Positions 32,481-44,093 of a stretch of DNA of 64,000 nucleotides are shown here, one piece after another; positions within the stretch are counted from its first letter, which is position 1, and each line of letters begins with the position of its first letter. Source of the DNA: Hyparrhenia diplandra (lineage: Eukaryota > Streptophyta > Magnoliopsida > Poales > Poaceae); NCBI GenBank assembly GCA_015847255.1, contig JADLZK010007671.1, forward strand, positions 1,488,001-1,552,000, in the 5' to 3' direction. Position numbers and translations under genes: made by a program. Below the pieces are notes generated by a model, which did not search any database, had not been told where the DNA came from, and saw only the letters and a program-made list of their open reading frames with translations.

Positions 32481-33900
32481 AGGATATCAACTTTTTCAAT
32501 AACAATAATAATTTCCATCCTCAGCGAGAATCAAGGTTGGAACCAACAGAGGCCCAACTATCAAGGTAACTATCAAGGAAATTACCAAGGTAACAATCCA
32601 GGTAACAATTTTAATTCTTATCAACCTTCTTTAAGAGATCTTGTTGTTAACCAAGGTAAGACCATGGAGAATCTGTCAAGAAAGATAGCAACTAATGATA
32701 AAGCTCTTGAACTTATCAATACTCGTTTAGAAAGCTTTTCTTCGCCTATAAAGAATCAAAGACAGCTTTTAATAAAATGATAGAATCTCGATTTCTCGAT
32801 TATCTGTTCCACTAACCACACGGGGAAAGATTAGGGGCAGCCGGAAGAATTAGAAATTTGAAAACCTTGTCGATATTTATAATGCGGTCGTTACTATAAA
32901 AGAGACCTCGGGAAGCAATTGGTTGGATGATTCAATGCCACCTAAAAAAGGAAGATCCGGGGAAGACCAGTCATCACAATCAAGATTGGACAACACACAT
33001 TCGACAATGCTCTCTACGTGATTTTGGCTCAAGTGTCAACATACTACCAAAGGTAATTTATGAAAAGATTTATATTGAACCACTTTGGAAAAGCGAATAT
33101 GTGCTTGCGGCTTGCGGATCAATCATTTTGTTATCGAGGGGATCCTTGAAGATGTGTGTGTGGGAATCGAGGCTCTTACGTGCCGCCAGACTTCGTGCTT
33201 GACCTTTGGAAGAAATGAAAGAGCAACAATCATACTTGGAAGACCATTCTTATGCTCAGCTAAAGCTATCATCTACTCTCAGGCGGTCGCGAAGATTGTT
33301 TTTAATATTAAAGGGAAGAAGGAGAAATTCACTTTCAAAGACAAGGTACAAAAACTCTCTTACTTATTCCCTAATACTAAACAATATATTGTAGAATCAA
33401 AGATGGAGAGTTACAACGAGAATAGAAGGAGGAATCGAATCGAGAACAAGAATAAAAATGACCTACAAAGGTAATGGTAGTAAATAAAACAAAATCTTAT
33501 AATGACCATTTACTTGAATATCCAATGCTTCGTCGGCAAGATGATCCAGTACTCCTACTATCGCATGTACTATTCAATGCTTAACTTTTTACAATACATA
33601 TTGCGATACCGGATCGGTGTTAATATAATGGCAAAGACTACATATGAATTATTATTTGGAAAATTGCCATTGCAACCAACATTTGTGCAAAATACAGATG
33701 GCGCAGACCAATCCTATAGAAATCCTCGAAGGAATTGCCAAGAATGTACCGGTCAAGATTAAGGACCACTATGTTCTCACCGACTTTGTAGTCATGGACA
33801 TGGGAAGAGAAGTAGATCCTCCACTAGTGCTTGAGACCATTCCTCAACACAACTCGTGCAATCATCTACATCCATACAGGAGAGATTCATTTCTATTTTC
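32481..33900 (+). pseudogene. Athila-like post-gag and protease region, degenerate
   Basis: A Gln/Asn-rich linker with NYQGN repeats (about 32548-32600) is followed by a retropepsin-type active-site region DFGSSVNILPKVIYEKI at 33020. After frameshifts comes the C-terminal protease motif ATIILGRPF near 33223. A second protease-like stretch, offset and different in sequence, lies at 33660-33850 (VPVKIKDHYVLTDFVVMDMG), so two protease-related segments sit in series. No reverse transcriptase motif follows. Confidence 0.7.
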
Positions 33901-36592
33901 CTAAAGAGAAGGTAATGCGTGTTTACTTTAATAGCTATAATGAATATACAAACCCTAGGGGAAAAACCAGGGACAGCTCGTCGCCGTCATAATAGGAGAT
34001 GGACGAAGAATTTAATAGAAGAAACAGAGAAAAGTGAAGAAGCTAAACCTCTTACACCTATTACATCTACGGAGAAAGAAGAATCAACTACTTCAAAGAA
34101 GAGTACATCATCCAAAAGATGGAGGAAGAAGAAGACATCTCCCAAAACATCATCGAAGAGACAATAGAATCATCGATTAGCCCACCGATTGTGACCATCG
34201 ATGTGCCATGGGAGTAAAGAGAGAATTTGAAGTCTTGTTCGGAGGACTCTAAACACCGAATCCTCGTAAAAAGGTAAGTCAAGTAAGTTATCCATATTTA
34301 AAATCCCGTATTGCATATTTTCTTTCTCTATCATGTTTATCTTTTTAGTATCATACATATGCAGTTTGAAAACAACAAAAATATTTTATCTTTAGTCTTT
34401 TGTGAAAACCTTTAAGCCCCATGCTAATATCTTAGAGGCTAAACACCTTTAGGCTATTTCTTTGTGGTGGCATAAAAATAAAATAAAGATGCATAAGTAC
34501 TTACGGTTATACTTTATTTTTACATATAAAAATAAAAATAAAAATTTGCAAAATAAAAATCTTTAAAAATATTATCCCAGGCGACTTAAGCAATGTGGCT
34601 AACCTCTAATGCTTAATCAAGTTTCACTAGCTTTGTTGTCTATTTTTGAGATTAATGATTTCAAGAGGAGAAGAGATATGTCGGCGTCACTTGATGCTAA
34701 CTACTTCAACTTCTACATCATTAAAGACTACACTCCAATCTAGCTTGGGGAGTGCAACCCCAGATTATCCGAGATAAGTATCTTACTATCTTATTACTAT
34801 CTTATTATTATATTATTATTAGCTAATATTATGTTTGCTAGGAAGTGTGTTTAAAAGTTAAGTTTGTTAAAAGTCTAGTTTTTTATATGTAGTTTATATA
34901 AGTCTTTTTGTTTGAGTGAGAATAAAAAGGATCAAGAGAGAGTACACTAAAATTTACTTTGCTCAACTAAAAGGAACCTTAAAATTTGTCAACAAGGAGA
35001 TGATGAATAGTTGCTCTCGTTGTTTATACTTTTCTAGTACCTAGCTTTCAACCTTAATTTCTCTCAAAGCTCCATTTGTAAAATTTATTTTTACTCAAAA
35101 CCTAAAACATATGGGTTGCAAATGCTTGCTTTAAAGTCTAGGTAATTGACGATATGATATATGATAGTCCGAGCTGCTATTTGATCTTACTCCTAGTGAC
35201 ACTAGATTTCTCGGAGATTTATATTTCGAAAATTGAAAAATCACATGATAAGTTCCTGTGTGACAAGAGTGTGAACCTCCTACCACAGCCATATATACAA
35301 GCTAATTAGATTAGGGAAACCTTTTTGAAAAATAAATATATAGATATATATATAGGCCGCTTGTTTTGCATTGAGTTTGTTCAATCTTTGTCGATCCTTA
35401 GAAACTTGTCATGTCGATCATGTACACTCCACTCATTCCACTCACTTCATTTCACTATCATCCACTCACTATAGCCAACAAAAATATTCTACTCCTATCG
35501 GGGGAGAGCAACCAAAAATATTTAGTATACCCATCCACTCATCCATTGCTAGCCAATATCTTACAAAAGCTCCATTACATTTATACCTCTCAAAAATATT
35601 GCAAAAAGAGATCTGGGTTGTATAGAAAAAGAAAGGGGATGAAAAATGGACAAAAGTCCTACGAGGGCGAGTAGAGCCTACCTCCCTAAATAAAAAGAGA
35701 TGAAAAATGAACAAGTGTTCGAGGGCGAGTAGAGCCCACATCTCTAAAAATAAAGATGAATAATGGACAAGTGTCCGAGGGTCGAAGAGAACCCACATCT
35801 TTATAAGAGAGGAAATAATGGACACAAGTCCGAGGGCCAATAGAGTCCACCTCTCTTGATTAAAAAACAAAGAGAGAGAGAAAAAGAAAAGAAAGAGATA
35901 CAACCCAGGTTCTCTATAAAAATTTATAAAAAGAGAGAAGATTTACAAAAAGGAGCAATAGTAAGATTTCCCATCATCTATTCTATTATATCCTATCCAC
36001 CATACACATGCACCATTTGATCAGTGTGACTTGTATCTTTGGATCCATTGCTTGAATTTACAAAATGCTTAGTAAGAAAATAAATTATTTTCTCCTACCT
36101 ATGAGCTCCACATATATAAGCCTTAGATAATAGGAGAGAGAGAGAAGAAGGCATAGTATGCTATTGCCTTATTTAAAAAATGTTATTATATTATGAGTAA
36201 GGCAAATATTATATTATTGCCTAAGAGAGGATCCTCAAATACCACAAATGAGAGATTAGAGAGAGTCATACTGAGGAACTTTGAGTTTTATTTGAAAATT
36301 AGCAAAAACTCGAAAAGACAGTTGATCAAAAGAGTTTGATTTAGTGCTTGACTGTTCTATCTTTCAATTGCCTAAGATTAATGAAAAAAAAAAGATAAAA
36401 AGTCCTACAAGGTAAGAGGTAATTGAATAATTAAAGTTTGAAAAGTTTATCTTTATCCGAGAGAAATTTTGTTTGAAAGCATGTGTACTCTTAAGGTGTG
36501 ATAGCGTTGCAAAGCAACTCCCGATCCAAGTTAGTAGTTTATAATATTTTGTGTCTTGCTAAGAGACTAGCAAGAGGTAAGCTTGGGGAGCT
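33901..36592 (+). other. Athila-like 3' non-coding internal region
   Basis: AT-rich, with no pol domains. A lysine/serine-rich frame near 33919-34167 shows no domain. It includes a four-unit tandem repeat (35637-35866) and ends in a purine-rich AAGCTTGGGGAGCT (36579-36592), the likely polypurine tract, directly before LTR2. AGCTTGGGGAGTG also occurs at about 34743, a probable second such tract. Confidence 0.6.
35637..35866. repeat. Tandem repeat, four units of about 57-62 bp
   Basis: Each unit runs GATGAAAAATGGACAA, then GTCC(T)GAGGGCGAGTAGAG, then CCCACATCTCT with an A-rich tail. The units start near 35637, 35700, 35755 and 35810 and are diverged. They lie in the retroelement 3' internal region. 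Confidence 0.75.
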
Positions 36593-38377
36593 TGTTGACA
36601 CCTACTAAAGAATAAAAATACAAGTTTAAAAACATGAATTAAGGGCTAAAGTCAAAGACCAAACATAAGTCTAGGGGTCTAACTAACATAATTCCACGAA
36701 GTTTTTGGTATTCTCGTGACTTTGCAGGGGACCTAATAGATAAATGCAGAGAATAATGGAGAAAGTTCCGAATATACAAGACTTATCAAGACCAAACTTG
36801 TCCGTGAATCAACTCAACCCGAAAAGTGGACTAAAACATTCTAGAAGACACCGGAGAGGACGGGGAGAAGAAACGGGAAGCCAAGGTGGCATGCCACCGG
36901 GCGCCCGCCACCATCCACCCCGGCGGCCGCCCGGTGGGGCCCCCATGTCGACCTCCTTTTTATGTCGGTTCACCACCGACATTGAGGTTGTATCTACGCC
37001 GTTGCCAAGGTCGGTTTGATCCAAGGGTTGACGTTCATCACCAAGTACTATATAAGAAGACCCCCGCCCTGGGGTTAAACCCTAACTCATAACAATTTCA
37101 TTATCAACTCATACCCATCAAGTCCGCCAAGTCTAGACATAAGCTCTAGTTCATACTAGTAGTCATTAGCTATCTAACTAGTTCTAGTTGAAGATCAAGT
37201 TCATCTTGAGTTCCTGATTAGTCAAGAAGTAGCAAGGATCGTTCTTGAGACTTCTCTCTTGTATTCAATCTGTAAGTACTCTTATATCTAGAATACAATT
37301 GTTATGGCTTTGATCTTTATATTTATCATATTCTTATTGATATGTGTTTATGCTTGCTATGATTATATATTTAGTTTAGTGAGATTGCTTTTATATTTTA
37401 TGCATGGAATTGTATAGCATCCATATAGATGATCACTATGTGGGTGATAAGCAATGTGTAAACGTGGTGTTTATACAACGTTTATACGCAATTGCACCCT
37501 ACATTCCGGGTCGTGTGGTAGATCGCGGGAGTGACAGTCCTGTTGAGTCCTTTGTAGTCCACCCTCCGAATGTAGGACACGTCGAGCCGAATTACGGTGA
37601 TGGATAAGTTTTGTCCTTATTTGTCATTGGTAATGCTTGCCATGTGTAGAAGTAATCCAACCTTGCCATGATAGCTAGATGTATTGCACTAATTGTAATA
37701 TTCATTGACATGTATGATTAGGAGTATCTTAGGAATATTCATTCTAGTCTAATTTATAACATGCTAATTGCTTGTATGATTCTAGTAGCTTAATGATCTT
37801 AGACTTGGGTATTTATCATTTATATAATTATCTTTATCCCTGTGACTTATCCTGTTGAATAATGTTAGATGCTTATGGCAACTCTGCATTATATTATTGT
37901 GGAAGTGGATGATCTCATAATTAAATCACAATATAAATCATTAGATATCCTTTTCTCTCTACCTTTCCATATACTCCCTTCCCTGTGGTAAAATATAAAT
38001 ACGATACCGGATTACTCCCGGTGAAGTGCTACAATTGGTATTTCTATCCGAGGCGCTTGCGGATATCATGTTCATTCTTTTATCAAGGCCAATCAAGAAT
38101 ACCATACCCCGCATTTCTTAGCGTTATTACTAGGGTGACAGACTAGTGTATAGGTAATGCCTAGAAATGAGTGGTATACCTTGAGTACATATCCTGGTGA
38201 GATTAACTCCACTATGGATAATGTTGCTAAGCTACATCCCACTACTAACACCGCCTAACTTCACTTTGTTGGATCATGAGGTTAATCCCATATCCAAGCT
38301 AACATGATTAGATAGATATCCCATATATATTTCTTTCGCCGTCCTAATTGGGATCGTGTAAGAAATATCAACAAGCA
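36593..38377 (+). repeat. Athila-like LTR 2 (middle LTR)
   Basis: TGTTGACACCTACTAAAG to CAACAAGCA, 1,785 bp, with TATATAAG at 37049-37056. It is followed by an intact primer site, not by flanking DNA, which shows it served as the 5' LTR of a second unit. Confidence 0.9.
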
Positions 38378-38399
38378 TTTCTGGCGCCGTTGCCGGGGA
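38378..38399 (+). promoter_or_regulatory. Primer-binding site, Asp-tRNA type
   Basis: TGGCGCCGTTGCCGGGGA at 38382-38399, just after the LTR end, is the standard primer site of many grass Athila/Tat elements and is complementary to a tRNA-Asp 3' end by family knowledge. The equivalent after LTR1 (31029-31050) is destroyed. Confidence 0.8.
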
Positions 38400-38979
38400 A
38401 GGCGTAGTCTATTTAGAGAAAAATAAATTTTATCTTGGCTTTGTTTTTCAAAACTTTCTCAGTTTAGGAGAGCTTAGTCAATCTTTATATTTTGAAAATG
38501 TGTTTTTCAAAACTTCAAAAGTTCTTCTAGTACTTCTTTCTAGCTATCTCTAGTTTGGGAGGGTATTAGCCAAAACTTAGACAGTGTTATTCCTATTAAG
38601 TTGGTATTGTTTCTGACTTACTAGTTAGAAAGGGTGCTAGCCAAAAATCCTATAAACACATCATATAAAGGAAACCAGAGAGATCCCTTTACATCACCTA
38701 ATGCATTGAGAAACCATTATCACATACTCAAACAGGTTCACCCCTGTTCTTTACTTTGTTTTTATCTTATGCAGGGAAAATATATGTATGAAAAATAATC
38801 TTCCGAGAGAATTTTGTTGAAGATCCCGAAAAACTTAATCGGGGAGGCCAAAGCAAAACTCGGACAAACTCCAAAGACCTACATCATCATCATCATCATC
38901 ATCATCACCATCATCATCATCATCTTCGTCTGATAATCCAAGACCTACTGAATCGGAAGTTAATCAAGTTACTAAAGAC

Positions 38980-39780
38980 TTGACATCTCAATTTGAAGCT
39001 ATGGCAACCAAGACACTTCGTGAATTTTCAGCTCCTACCACGGAAAACATTCTCACTGGTCCGAAGGTAGAGGTTGGAGACAAAGGCTTTGAGCTTAAGC
39101 CAGGGCTCATCTATATGGTGCAAGCAAGTCAATTTTGTGGAAAGGCACATGAAGATGCTAGTGCTCATCTCCAACACTTCCTGGAGATATGCAGTACATT
39201 CACTATGAAGGACGTACCCGCAGATGCTGTATTGCTCCGCCTCTTTCCATTCTCACTATTGGGAAGGGCCAAGCAATGGTTTTATGCTACCAAAGATAAG
39301 AATACATCATGGGATATATGTTCTATAGCCTTTCTTGCTAAGTTCTTTCCTGTGGGTAAGACAAATGCCTTAAGGGGGAAGATATCAAATTTTCAACAAC
39401 AACATGATGAATCAGTCCCTGAAGCATGGGAGCGTTTTCAAGATTATATTTCAGAATGTCCACACCATAGGATGGAGAAGTGGCTATTGATGCAAACTTT
39501 CTATCATGGGCTTATTCCCAGTGCTCGTGAAACTCTGGATGCCGCAGCTGGTGGTGCTTTCTTATCACTTACATTAATTCGTGCCACAGAACTTGTGGAG
39601 AAGATGGCTTCCAACCAAGGTTGGAGTGAAGAACGTCAAACTCACAAGAGAGGAACGCACGCCGATGCCAGGGATGACACTGATGAAGCACTAATGACCC
39701 AAAGGATCAAGAACATCACCAAGCATGAGGACCATGCATTGTTCGACCACTCATTTTGCCTTCACTCTCGGGAACCGTGA
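38980..39780 (+). CDS. Athila-like gag, open but 3'-truncated
   Basis: A 266-codon open frame; the same frame is open further upstream through the (TCA)n Ser tract (about 38882), so the listed start (a TTG) is not the true one. It contains the retrotransposon gag capsid region: FELKPGLIYMVQASQFCGKA, LRLFPFSLLGRAKQWFYATK and MEKWLLMQTFYHGLIPSARE. Homology to copy 1 ends near 39657, after the residues corresponding to ERQTHKRG. The last ~40 codons (39658-39780) come from unrelated DNA, so the zinc knuckle and protease are missing. It is the least damaged frame in the window and shows that copy 1 decayed by small indels. Confidence 0.8.
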   Translation: MTSQFEAMATKTLREFSAPTTENILTGPKVEVGDKGFELKPGLIYMVQASQFCGKAHEDASAHLQHFLEICSTFTMKDVPADAVLLRLFPFSLLGRAKQWFYATKDKNTSWDICSIAFLAKFFPVGKTNALRGKISNFQQQHDESVPEAWERFQDYISECPHHRMEKWLLMQTFYHGLIPSARETLDAAAGGAFLSLTLIRATELVEKMASNQGWSEERQTHKRGTHADARDDTDEALMTQRIKNITKHEDHALFDHSFCLHSREP

Positions 39781-39906
39781 AGACACACAACGGACCAACC
39801 ATTGATCCCAGATCACGTTATGGATCCCAATCTCTAACGTGTCCTCGCTGTCATCTGTGGTGCCGATGTCATTGCTGAGGGAAATGTGGTGAAGAAGCCA
39901 ATACAT
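39751..39906 (-). pseudogene. Family A/Y chimeric fragment, copy A2
   Basis: ATG 39906 starts MYWLLHHISLSNDIGTTDDS, matching the first ten residues of family A (MSRLLHHMSLS) but lacking the hydrophobic core. It then runs through EDTLEIGIHNVI, which resembles family Y (EDMLHIGIHHAM). It stops at 39751 inside the DNA next to the truncated gag. It is likely a recombinant remnant and not expressed as a secreted protein. Confidence 0.45.
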
Positions 39907-42273
39907 CTTGAGCACCAACAGCCTAACTAGCACATGGATTGGCACAAAGGCAGGGCATGGCATTATATAGAGAGATATGTTGATGCAGTTTTGATTGCTG
40001 TGCTGCTGCCGGTATGGTTTACAAGAAGCTATCAAGCATGGCAGTCTCACGCAGCACATGCCATGTACCTGCTCAGCAAGTTCCAGCCCCGTGAGTCCTC
40101 AAGAAAGTACAAGTACTGGCCGCAGCAGTTGTCTGTGTGTAGTGTTGAATCCATGTGGCAGCATGGCCTACCAGATGGATGGTTAGGTGTCACTTATTAA
40201 GAAACCATGAAAAGCCTCTATATATAAGAAGTTAGTCAGAGAGTGGCTATATGTAGCCAATGTCATCTATCCTTCTTCCACAATGATATACGATATGCTT
40301 CAAGGCAAAATATTTGAAGCCATGATATTGAATGCATATGGTCCTCAGACTAGGGTCATGGGAGTGGGGTGCATCTGGAGTAGAAGCTTACATTTGATCT
40401 GCTCTACCTTCTTGCTAACTGCTTCATCTTCATCAACGCACTTAGCTGCGACAAGCCAGATCTAGTGCAGCTGTGGTGTGATCAACCAGGGATGTACTGA
40501 AGTGTACCCGCAGACTGTTTTAGACTATTGCATGTTCTGGGGCACGCATACGAGCACTGCGGCAAGGGGCTCTCGTAGCAGATTTGTCGTGAATTAGATC
40601 AGTGACCACCAGAAAATTAGGCTTTTTTTCTGTGTCCGTGGGCAACACAACTTCTGTAACACAATACAAAATATCCATCTAATTCAAACTTTGTTCTCAG
40701 ATAATCCATTGTAGTGGGCATGACCTTGGACTCATAGCATCAGCCATATCAATGTCTATACCTAGCATATATTGGATATTTAAAATGTTTTGGTATTTTA
40801 GGAGACAATCGCATTTTTGACTGCCCACATTAGTGATTTGGGTAGGTCTTATGAAATTAGTTATGTAGTAGTGAGATAATTGTGGTCGAGATATTTCTAT
40901 TTGCTTATGTCATTTACGTACATTGACAAATGACAACATTGTTGTAAATAACATTGTGGAAGTGATTAAAATATATTTTGTGTTTCTTAATCATGTGCAT
41001 GATGTAAGATTTACATGCTGAAAAAGCATCTAATTAACTTATACCATTCATTCAATTGAAAACCATGACACTGAACATTTAACTGTAGTCTGGCATTGAA
41101 TCGTAAGAGAGGTAGATATCACTACACTCTTAAGTACAGTTCATTCTATATAGCACACACTCCACTAACAAGAGGGTTATATAAGTGTCTCAATCCATGA
41201 CTATGCTTGCATTTGAGGTGAAATATGAATAGGGATTTATTACAGAACTTGCCTACAAAATAACTTACTTGTGTAATTGAGGCATGGGGAGTGTGTTCAA
41301 TTTAAATAGAATTAGAGGCAAGGCTCTCAACAATTTGCCATTTGGGATTGTGCCTTTCAGACAAATGTCAGGGCATGGTGAGTGAGGATACACAAAGCCA
41401 TTTCACAGGATGGTGACCTTCTGATTTTTCCTCACTCTGCTCGAAGAACAGCTTTGGCTTGTTCCTTATTGGGATTATTCAACTATTCTGTTTTGAGGCT
41501 TCTGGAAATGGAGGCTTCTGGAAACCTCAGGTTTACCTTATGTAGCACAAAACTGTTTTAGGACAGTTCTTACCCTTTTGTAGTGACAATAATTAAGGAA
41601 TTGCAATTTTGCTTAACTGAATATGTATAAGTTTCTCGGAGGCAGCATATTGTCTCCTTAAACCTGCAGTATGGTCATGTCCCTGGTCTAGCCTGTTGAA
41701 CATCCGCGTGTATTTCTCTAGTTTTAACAATACCTCAGGAACCATGCAATGCAAAGAAGTCCGAAATAGCTTCACAGATATGAAACATTCTAGACAAGCG
41801 TGAGTGACACTAGTACATGCTGAATTGAGCCGCACATAGCTGCCTAATAGCTGTTTCTATAATTCTTTTGCATTCTACTAGTATATTTTCTGATCGATAA
41901 TGCAATACAGCCTCATAATATGCAGAACGGCTGGGGAATGCCTAGGACCGGCAGTGGTGCCTCTTAGCTAGTAGTTTTGGTTGAACTCGAAGTTGGCATG
42001 TTGCATTTGGCGTGGGCATATATATTTTGTCTGCAATATCGGTGTGGGCATATATATCGCTGAAGTATATTATTTCATGTTTCGTAGGAAACAATTAATT
42101 TTCCCAGATGGGTGTGGCCATATATATTTTGTCCACATTTCCATGTAACCACAAGCTGCGTTGCTCTATCCATATACTGCATATCCTAGTTTTGTTAGTT
42201 TTCAGTTCCTAGTTTAAAAACAAATGCTAGGGATGCTATTCATGGACTCATGGAAATGGGATGCACTAGGAAT
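39907..42273. repeat. Duplication unit A2
   Basis: 39907-40460 matches A0, A1 and A3 upstream DNA. 40450-41280 matches 15482-16740, without the Stowaway insert. 41280-42240 matches 16740-17590 and 44290-45270. It contains the empty sites for CACTA-1 (near 40444) and for the MITE (near 41252). No intact gene. Confidence 0.65.
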
Positions 42274-42584
42274 CTACTTGCAAGAGCAGTCTACGAGTGC
42301 ATCTTGTGAGGTGGGAGGGAGGAGAGGAGACGCTGCACGTTTGCACGTACGGCTCATCGTCGTAGCAGCTAACCAGGAACTTGTGGTCGTGCCTGTGGGG
42401 GTCCTCGTCAGCATAATGCATTGATATCCTGAACTCTTCTTCCCGTGTGGATCTGCAGCCAACGCGTACCCCATGGTGGTGGTCAACTGGTCACCTTCTT
42501 CCAACCTGGGAGATCGGCAGCCACGGCGGCAGCTGCCGCGAGGCCGGCGAGGAACAGGATGGACAGATGGTAGAGCCGAACCAT
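42274..42584 (-). pseudogene. Small secreted protein family 2, frameshifted copy
   Basis: ATG 42584 gives a good signal peptide, MVRLYHLSILFLAGLAAAAA then VAADLPGWKKVTS, and a stop at 42483. The homologous sequence continues in another frame as TMGYALAADPHGKK (within 42274-42504). After a further shift it reads FRISMHYADEDPHRHDHKFL and VSCYDDEPYVQT. The 45376-45570 copy carries the same part as GYALATDPPKNKLRISVRHD then DHQFLLRFDDDD. Two frame breaks make this a pseudogene, or the sequence contains errors. A TATA-like CATATATG lies about 100 bases upstream (near 42673). Family not recognised. Confidence 0.5.
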
Positions 42585-43183
42585 CTCTCTTTAAAAGGTA
42601 CCGACTAAGGAGAGTATCATCTTAGACAAACACCTGTTTACTGAACTGAATCCAGAGCTGGCCTGCAGCATATATGTGGTCGTTTGATCGATCACGGCTA
42701 CCTGTATGGTTTGTACAACCATGTCTTGCGCTGTATATGCCTTCCAACTGCAAGGACATGGAAGTCTGGGTCATGGTAATATTGCAGAAGCAGCAGCCGC
42801 CGCCTAACAGGTTGTGGACATCCTCGAACAGTGGATTAATACATCAAGTGTAAGGTACAATATATTGTGGTGTTTACTGAACGGCCTTACTGTTAGAACA
42901 GTGGATTAATCGTTGATTCAAACATTTTGGCCCGCTCTAGTCCCGACACATGTCAAGCAAAATGTATATGAAAATAAGTAATGATAAGATACAGTAGTGC
43001 TGCATTCAACGCTCATCCAAGCAAGGTATGTGTTCCTGTTCCCTTCCAGCATGTATGTACTTCGTTCATCCAATTAAGATAGGTGGTCCACTATGTGTTC
43101 CTCTTCCATTCCAGCATGCATGTACTTCTCGTAAATTTGTATGGCCAGTTCATGTAGCGTGCGCCATTTAACCGTCAAAACAA
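42585..43183. other. Unit A2 continuation, no gene
   Basis: The 5' side of the family 2 gene. 42700-42940 matches 45660-45830 and 17820-17930 (shared CAGCAGCCGCCGCC and TTGATTC-A-ACATTTTGGCCCGCTC). No gene is seen. Confidence 0.45.
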
Positions 43184-44093
43184 CAACTACAGGAGACAAG
43201 GCCTTTGCCGAGTGTAAAATTTCATCCACTCGGCAAAGAAAAAAAAGTTGTCCAGAGCCGACACTCAGTAAACACGGCCTCATTGCCGAAAGTGTCTAGC
43301 ACTTTCGGCAAACGATGACACTCGGTAAATTGCTGTAGCTGTTAACGTCCGTTGATCTTTATTTGCCTTTGCCGAAGTGTTAGCACTCGACAAAGAGCCA
43401 CTTCGCCCGTCAGATTTTAAGAAATGTACCAAAATTGGACATAGAGTACCAAGAACTCTAGGAGGACTATTGGAAAAGTTTGCATGAAAAAATCCACAAA
43501 AAAATTTGCTGAGTATAGGAATTAGATATTGAGCAAAGTGGCTCTTTGCCGAGGGTCAGAATTTGACACTCGGCAAAGTGGCTCGAATGTAATCCATTTA
43601 CAACACTGCTGCTAAGGCTTTCAAAAAAGAATAAGTCTTTGCCGAGTGTGTTGGATCTGGCACTTGCCAACACGCTTCAGTGTTAGGATGACAACACTCG
43701 GCTAAGAAGGCCAATTTGGCGAGTGTCAACGACACTCGGCAAACCGCCCATCTTTACCTAGTGCCATGGCCCTAACTCTAGGCAAACTGCCCATCTTTGC
43801 CAAGTGTCATGGCGACACTCAACAAAGCAGCGATCTTTGCCGAAAGTGTCCGGCGTGTATGCGGCTTGGCAAACTTTTTGTTCCCGCTATTTTTGTCACG
43901 GTGAACTTTTCTTTGCCGTGTTAGACACTCAACAAATCTCCTTTTCCTATTGTCTGATATTTGAGATTTGACACTCGGAAAACTACCTTTGCCGACTTTT
44001 TTTTTGCCGAGTGAGGTCAATCCTTTTGTCGAGTGTATTTTGATCTTTGCCGATTGTGCGCGACATTCAGCAAAGACAATGTCTCTAGTAGTG
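43184..44093. mobile_element. CACTA-4, 0.9-kb degenerate non-autonomous element
   Basis: The left end CAACTACAGGAGACAAGG (one base different in spacing from CACTAC) and right end TGTCTCTAGTAGTG form imperfect terminal inverted repeats. Between them are many copies of TTTGCCGAGTGT, ACTCGGCAAAG and variants in both orientations, the subterminal motif common in grass CACTA elements. No coding capacity. Flanking triplets do not match clearly (CAA or AAC, and AAT), so the target duplication is lost or the left end is shifted. Confidence 0.75.

Larger units (their letters stand above)
29247..39657 (+). mobile_element. Athila-like Ty3/gypsy element, LTR-internal-LTR-gag arrangement
   Basis: LTR1 29247-31028, a decayed internal region 31029-36592, LTR2 36593-38377, then a second primer site and gag cut off near 39657. 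The gag (FELKPGLIYMVQASQFCGKA, HLQHFLEICSTFTMKDVP) and the Asp-tRNA-type primer site fit the Athila/Tat side of the gypsy group. A gag zinc knuckle and protease pieces are present, but I see no reverse transcriptase, RNase H or integrase, so the element was non-autonomous or lost pol. The order implies a tandem pair sharing a middle LTR, with the third LTR deleted. No flanking duplication can be confirmed. Confidence 0.85.

Noticed and set aside
35637..35866. CRISPR array
   Set aside because: Units are diverged head-to-tail repeats without unique spacers, inside a plant retroelement.
36744..37092. ORFs within the Athila-like LTR
   Set aside because: They lie in LTR regulatory sequence and are shifted between LTR1 and LTR2.
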